Of a DNA stretch of 34,548 nucleotides, positions 30,757 through 34,548 are shown in pieces; positions within the stretch are counted from its first letter, which is position 1; every line of letters starts with the position of its first letter. The notes beneath the pieces were generated by a model, which was given only the letters and a program-made list of their open reading frames with translations, had not been told where the DNA came from and did not search any database. The position numbers and the translations under genes were made by a program. This stretch comes from Echinicola jeungdonensis (GTDB taxonomy: Bacteria; Bacteroidota; Bacteroidia; Cytophagales; Cyclobacteriaceae): contig NZ_JAUFQT010000006.1 of NCBI RefSeq assembly GCF_030409905.1, positions 1-34,548 on the forward strand, written 5' to 3'.

Positions 30757-31556
30757 TTAATATTTATAACATTCCACCTGATGGAAGGAATAGCTTAAAG
30801 TAACACCTAAAAAATAGTACCAATCTTTGTCTGATTTATTGCCATAGTTAACCCCATACGGAGGTGGAACATCATAGGGGTCATCAGGATCAGGAACGTA
30901 ATCAGGGTCAGGAAAGCGTGAAATATAATTTTCGTTATATTCTATTTTATCCAGAAAATCTGTCACTGTTGGTCGGAATCCCATTTCCAAGGCCAAAAAG
31001 AGCCTTTCCCTCAAATGGTATTTGATCCCTATACCAAAGGGAATAACAGGGGTACCCAGGGAATAACTTTCCTCAACACCTCCTTGTGGATTATCGGGAT
31101 TTCCTCAAATGACCTCCCATTACCAAAGAACAGGGCATACCCAAACCCAATAAATCCATAAGGAGTATACCTGAATTTAGAATGTGGGGCTAGATAATCC
31201 AGGAAATGGAATTCCATAAGGGCATGACCCTCAATGAGGGTTCCCTTGAAAAAAGCATTTCTTGCCTCAGCCATGGCATCCAGTGGCCGAACACTATCTG
31301 CTGCATTCAAACGGGCTACCGAAGTCCCAAAACGGATACTCCAAACATTGTCAAAATTTCGCCTGCAAAAAACGTGCCTTGAAGACCTATCTGCCCGGGA
31401 TCTACTCTCCGGATGATATCACCCGAATAAGTGGCAACCCCTAATCCCAGACCATATTCATTTTGTTGGGCTTGTAGGCTGCCGGGCATTATTAGAAAAT
31501 ACCAGGCTAACAATACCAACAAATACAATACACAATAGATTTTTGATTTTCCTCAA
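30757..31556 (-). CDS. DUF6089-like outer-membrane protein, copy 3
   Basis: Mirror of 19574-20371. This copy reads the C-terminal part cleanly, including the Pro-Asp loop and the final strand DWYYFLGVTLSYSFHQVECY. Breaks lie near 31015-31030, 31105 and 31365. The segment NYISRFPDPDYVPDP is confirmed here against errors in both other copies. Confidence 0.74.
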
Positions 31557-31630
31557 GACGCTGCAATTTATAAAGTACCCAACGAATAAAAAACCCACTT
31601 AAGTATCCTCAGGGTTAATTTATGTTAAAA

Positions 31631-32504
31631 CTAATTCCTCATATCATATCCCCAATTCAGTTTTTTCCTTAGGGTATCAAAAAAACTGTAATCGTGGAAT
31701 TTTACCAGTTTGGCAGAAAACCTTTCCCGTTTCACTGTCAACAAGGCTGAGGCGTCCACAGCGGTGGACCTTGAGTCCAATGAGATCAGAAACTTTTTGC
31801 TCCGTCCCTCTATCGAAAAACTAATTTCACTTTCATCTGAAACAATCATTGGTCTTACATTCAAATTATGTGGACTAACTGGCGTGATAACAAAATTTTT
31901 CGCCATAGGGGAGATCAATGGCCCTCCACAACTCAGGGAATAGCCTGTGGATCCTGTAGGAGTAGCCACTATCAGCCCATCAGCCCAATAACTGTTCAAG
32001 TATTCCCCATCAATGTATGTGTGAACGGTAATCATGGAGGAGGTATCCGTTTATGAATGGTGAATTCATTCAACCCATAGGGAACACCACTAAATAATGG
32101 CTTATCCGATTCCATCCGGATCAAGGTCCTGTCCTGAATGGTGTACTGCTGATCAAATAAGACTTCTATGGCCTTACCAACATCCTCTTTGGCAATGGTG
32201 GCCAAAAAACCCATCCTTCCTGTATTGATGCCCAATATTGGAATTTCATAAGCTCCCACCATGGATACCGTATCCAGGAGTGTACCATCTCCGCCTACAG
32301 AGATCACGAACTCCATAGATTCCAACTCTTTCCGGTTACCTAATATGGTAAATCCGGTAGCTTTTGCTCGGATTTCTTCATGGTTTTATAAAAGGCCTCG
32401 GTCAAAAAAACTTCCGCCTGATGATAATGCAATGCAGCGATTAACTGCTCAATATATGGAACAAATTCTTTTTGAAAACCTATTCCATGTATAGTAATCT
32501 TCAT
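31631..32504 (-). CDS. nadK: NAD kinase, copy 3
   Basis: Mirror of 18625-19499. The C-terminal 134 residues (31631-32035) are continuous and supply the region lost in copy 2. Breaks fall near 32048, where an indel splits HKRDTSSM, and near 32370-32385. The GGDGT and NTGRMGF motifs are in one frame. Confidence 0.95.
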
Positions 32505-32518
32505 TGAGAAAATAGCTT

Positions 32519-33183
32519 TTAAATATCTAAAAAGCGAAGCAGGTTATCCAATCTGTCCTGCTCCCACTCACTCCCATTTCTTCCTGGTAATGGTCAATAA
32601 TTTTATACCCAAAACGCTCCAATGTCGCTTTGATATGTTTTAAATCAATTTGGTCAACTTTTAGGGTCAATTTAATTTTATTTTCATCCAAAGGATCATT
32701 GGTTATAAAACTGCTAAGGATTTTGGTATTTTCAGACTCTATCACCCTTGCTATTTCATAAAGGCTGTATTCAGTCATCAACATGGACAAAACCAATACC
32801 CCTCCTTGGGTCTGAATAGCCATGGAGTCAGCAAAGGCAGCAATGGCATCCTCCAGGGTTACCACTCCATGGTAAGTATTTTCCCGGTCCACCACAGCAA
32901 CCATATTAGTCTGAAATTCGGATGCCACTCTCAAAACATCATAAATATGTTTATCCTTAAAAACAAAGCAGTTGTCAGCCTCCAACTCCACCTCACCAAT
33001 GGTCAACTCAGGGTTGTTGATATGGTAGATCATTTCATCGGTAATCAAGCCTTTAAATTTCCCTTCCTCGACCACCGGTAATACATTGGTACGAATTTCC
33101 TCCATCCAGGACAAGGCCATCTTCACCTTATCCGAATACTTCAATGGGGGGATTAAATTATTAATAAATTCGTACGCCTGCAT
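32519..33183 (-). CDS. CBS-domain protein, copy 3
   Basis: Best copy of this gene: residues 1-207 read without a break, covering both CBS motifs and the ACT-like region. An indel near 32560 changes the end to SRTDWITCFAF, whereas copy 1 shows the likely true end EQDRLDNLLRFLDI. Confidence 0.9.
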
Positions 33184-33339
33184 GTTTAAAGATATTAAAT
33201 TGAACTCATTTAATAAAACGTTAATCTTCAGTCCCTAGTTTTCAAGTATTAAGCTCTAATTGTCCGACACTAGCCATTACCTCTCTTGACCCAACACTTA
33301 ATCCATAGTTTAAGTAGCTAATAATCAAACGATCCTTGC

Positions 33340-33357
33340 ATTTAATATACATTAAAT
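33340..33357. repeat. AT-rich inverted repeat upstream of CBS gene, copy 3
   Basis: Third identical instance of the ATTTAAT / ATTAAAT repeat. Agreement of all three readings shows that its bases are correctly called. Confidence 0.4.
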
Positions 33358-33449
33358 CGCTGAATATTTTCAAATTACCGAAAATTGGACCCCAATCTTT
33401 TTGCCAATGGCCTTGTAGGTTTGAGATAATACAAATGGATTTAATCCGG

Positions 33450-34075
33450 TTACTTTAACAAACCCCATCCAAAACAAGACAAAAAATAATAGTTGATCAG
33501 GAAAATTCCTGTTGGCAAAACACCCTTGCCCAATTGCAAATGATGTCAATTCCAAACTCTGTCAGGTAAGCTTCAGGGTGAAATTGAATACCTATAATTG
33601 GGAGGGATTGGTGCTCCATGGCCATTAAATTCCCTTCACAGGTTTCCAACAAAGGCTTCAAACAATTAGGCAAAGGCCCTAATTCCAGGGAATGGTAACG
33701 CGTCACATTAAAAGTATGGGGAATACCTTCAAAAACCGGATGGGGTCTTAGCTGCCTTACAGGAAAAACTTTCCCATGTACAGGCATAGCGCATTTAATG
33801 ACCTTTGCTCCAAAATATTCTCCAATTGCCTGATGGCCAAGGCAAACTCCAAGCACTGGAATTTTATCATGATAATAATCCAGGATTTCCAAAAGATTTC
33901 CCGCCTTTGAGGGGGTTTCAGGTCCAGGCGACAGCACTAATCCCGCATAATTTTCCTTTTTCAAAGCGGAAAGGGGTAGATCATTTCGGACAACCTTAAG
34001 TTTCAAGCCACATTGCTTGAAATAATCCGCAAGGATATGGGAAAAAGAATCAAAATTATCAATCAGCAGTAGCAT
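33450..34075 (-). CDS. PabA/TrpG-type glutamine amidotransferase, copy 3
   Basis: Best copy: residues 1-187 are continuous, with the [19 protein letters not shown] and QFHPE motifs in one frame. An extra base near 33515-33520 then gives a false end (VFCQQEFS). Downstream, a T run of six instead of five would let the frame run on to about 33370, so the 3' boundary is given as the majority reading. Confidence 0.89.
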
Positions 34076-34548
34076 TTCCCCCTTCACTTATATCAATTAA
34101 ATCCTGAATTCCCTCCATCGCATCACGAATGGCCGGGGTAAAAGTATCCAAAAGGTCAATCACTACCGGTGCTATAGGCTGAACAATAGGATATAGGGAA
34201 GATTCCTCCATTTTTTCTCGGGAAGAACCACCTCAAAAGAGTGGCCCACCCAGAATAACAAACTCACCATAAATGCCCATTTCAACATACCCAAAACGGC
34301 CCCGGCAAAATTATCAAAGGCTCAAGAATGGTCAAATCCATGGTTTTCTTGACCAGGTAGGCCAAAAGCCTGATGACTAAAACCACAAAAATAAAAATGA
34401 TCAAAAAGGAGACAAATGGTAACATAAACGTAAGGCTTTCCACCCTTTCAGCCAAAATAGCTGCCCCCCAGTGCATAAATTTAAAAGCCAATACTAACCC
34501 CACAATAAAAGCCACCACAGAAAGCACTCCAATAAAAAGCCCCTGCTT
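34059..34548 (-). CDS. CvpA-family membrane protein, copy 3 (cut by window end)
   Basis: Mirror of 16532-17080, lacking about the first 20 codons because the window ends. The region from LSVVAFIVGLVLAF through MDLTIL is in frame. A lost C near 34323 and another near 34217 break the rest. The truncation is a window edge and has no biological meaning. Confidence 0.85.

Larger units (their letters stand above)
25569..34548 (-). repeat. Copy 3 of the unit (inverted, truncated at window end)
   Basis: Reverse complement of roughly 16589-25568. Matching gene starts add up to 51135-51139, so drift between copies 2 and 3 is only a few bases. It holds ten genes from thioredoxin to the C-terminal part of cvpA, where the window stops. 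Frame continuity is best here for thioredoxin, the amidotransferase, the CBS protein and the central part of bamA. Confidence 0.95.

Noticed and set aside
1..34548. Widespread frameshifts as evidence for a decaying genome or pseudogenes.
   Set aside because: The breaks I compared are mostly private to one copy, often in homopolymers, and also occur in intergenic DNA. They are read errors.
1..34548. A genomic triplication or amplification of the envelope cluster.
   Set aside because: Strict alternation of orientation with loopless junctions and no recombinase, insertion sequence or direct repeats at the ends makes a technical origin far more likely.
1..34548. CRISPR arrays, tRNA or rRNA genes, insertion sequences, phage genes or toxin-antitoxin pairs.
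   Set aside because: I looked on both strands and saw no short regularly spaced repeats, cloverleaf sequences, transposase motifs or phage proteins. All the sequence is accounted for by 15 housekeeping genes and short gaps.

Overview
This window is not 34.5 kb of unique genome. It is one fragment of about 13.4 kb written three times in alternating orientation: copy 1 (1-12202, truncated, inverted), copy 2 (12203-25568, the only complete copy) and copy 3 (25569-34548, inverted, truncated). The copies meet at two almost loopless palindromic axes, 12202|12203 and about 25568. They differ from one another by scattered single-base insertions and deletions (plus a few substitutions), mostly in homopolymers and with no regard for coding frame. 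Most genes are frameshifted in every copy, but at different positions. The simplest reading is a raw or uncorrected single-molecule read, or a contig built from one, that passed back and forth over one template. I do not read the frameshifts as pseudogenes or the copies as a genomic triplication.

The underlying 13.4 kb looks like an ordinary chromosomal core region of a Bacteroidota bacterium. The evidence is the gene order CBS protein-nadK-DUF6089-uppS-bamA-ompH-ompH, TAnnTTTG-type -7 promoter boxes, AT-rich intergenic DNA and the DUF6089 family itself. A Cytophagales/Cyclobacteriaceae-like member is my best guess, but the sequence alone does not prove it.

In the orientation of copy 2, one arm is read leftward: pdxJ (vitamin B6), an alpha/beta hydrolase, an RsmI-like methyltransferase and metK (SAM synthesis), ending in a hairpin terminator. 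The other arm is read rightward from a shared divergent promoter region. It holds a GatB/YqeY protein, a CvpA-like membrane protein and a PabA/TrpG amidotransferase, then after a 265-base gap a CBS-domain protein, NAD kinase, a DUF6089 outer-membrane protein, UppS, BamA and two Skp/OmpH periplasmic proteins, ending in a second terminator. A separate thioredoxin gene follows. UppS (lipid carrier for the cell wall), BamA (outer-membrane protein insertion) and the Skp-like proteins form a tightly packed cell-envelope cluster with gaps of 5, 2 and 18 bases.

I found no mobile element, CRISPR array, tRNA, rRNA or defence system. The notable signals are the two palindromic axes, the threefold reading that allows a consensus, a back-to-back pair of -7 boxes between pdxJ and the YqeY gene, and a cvpA/pabA overlap present in all three copies. 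No gene-free stretch exceeds 300 bases.
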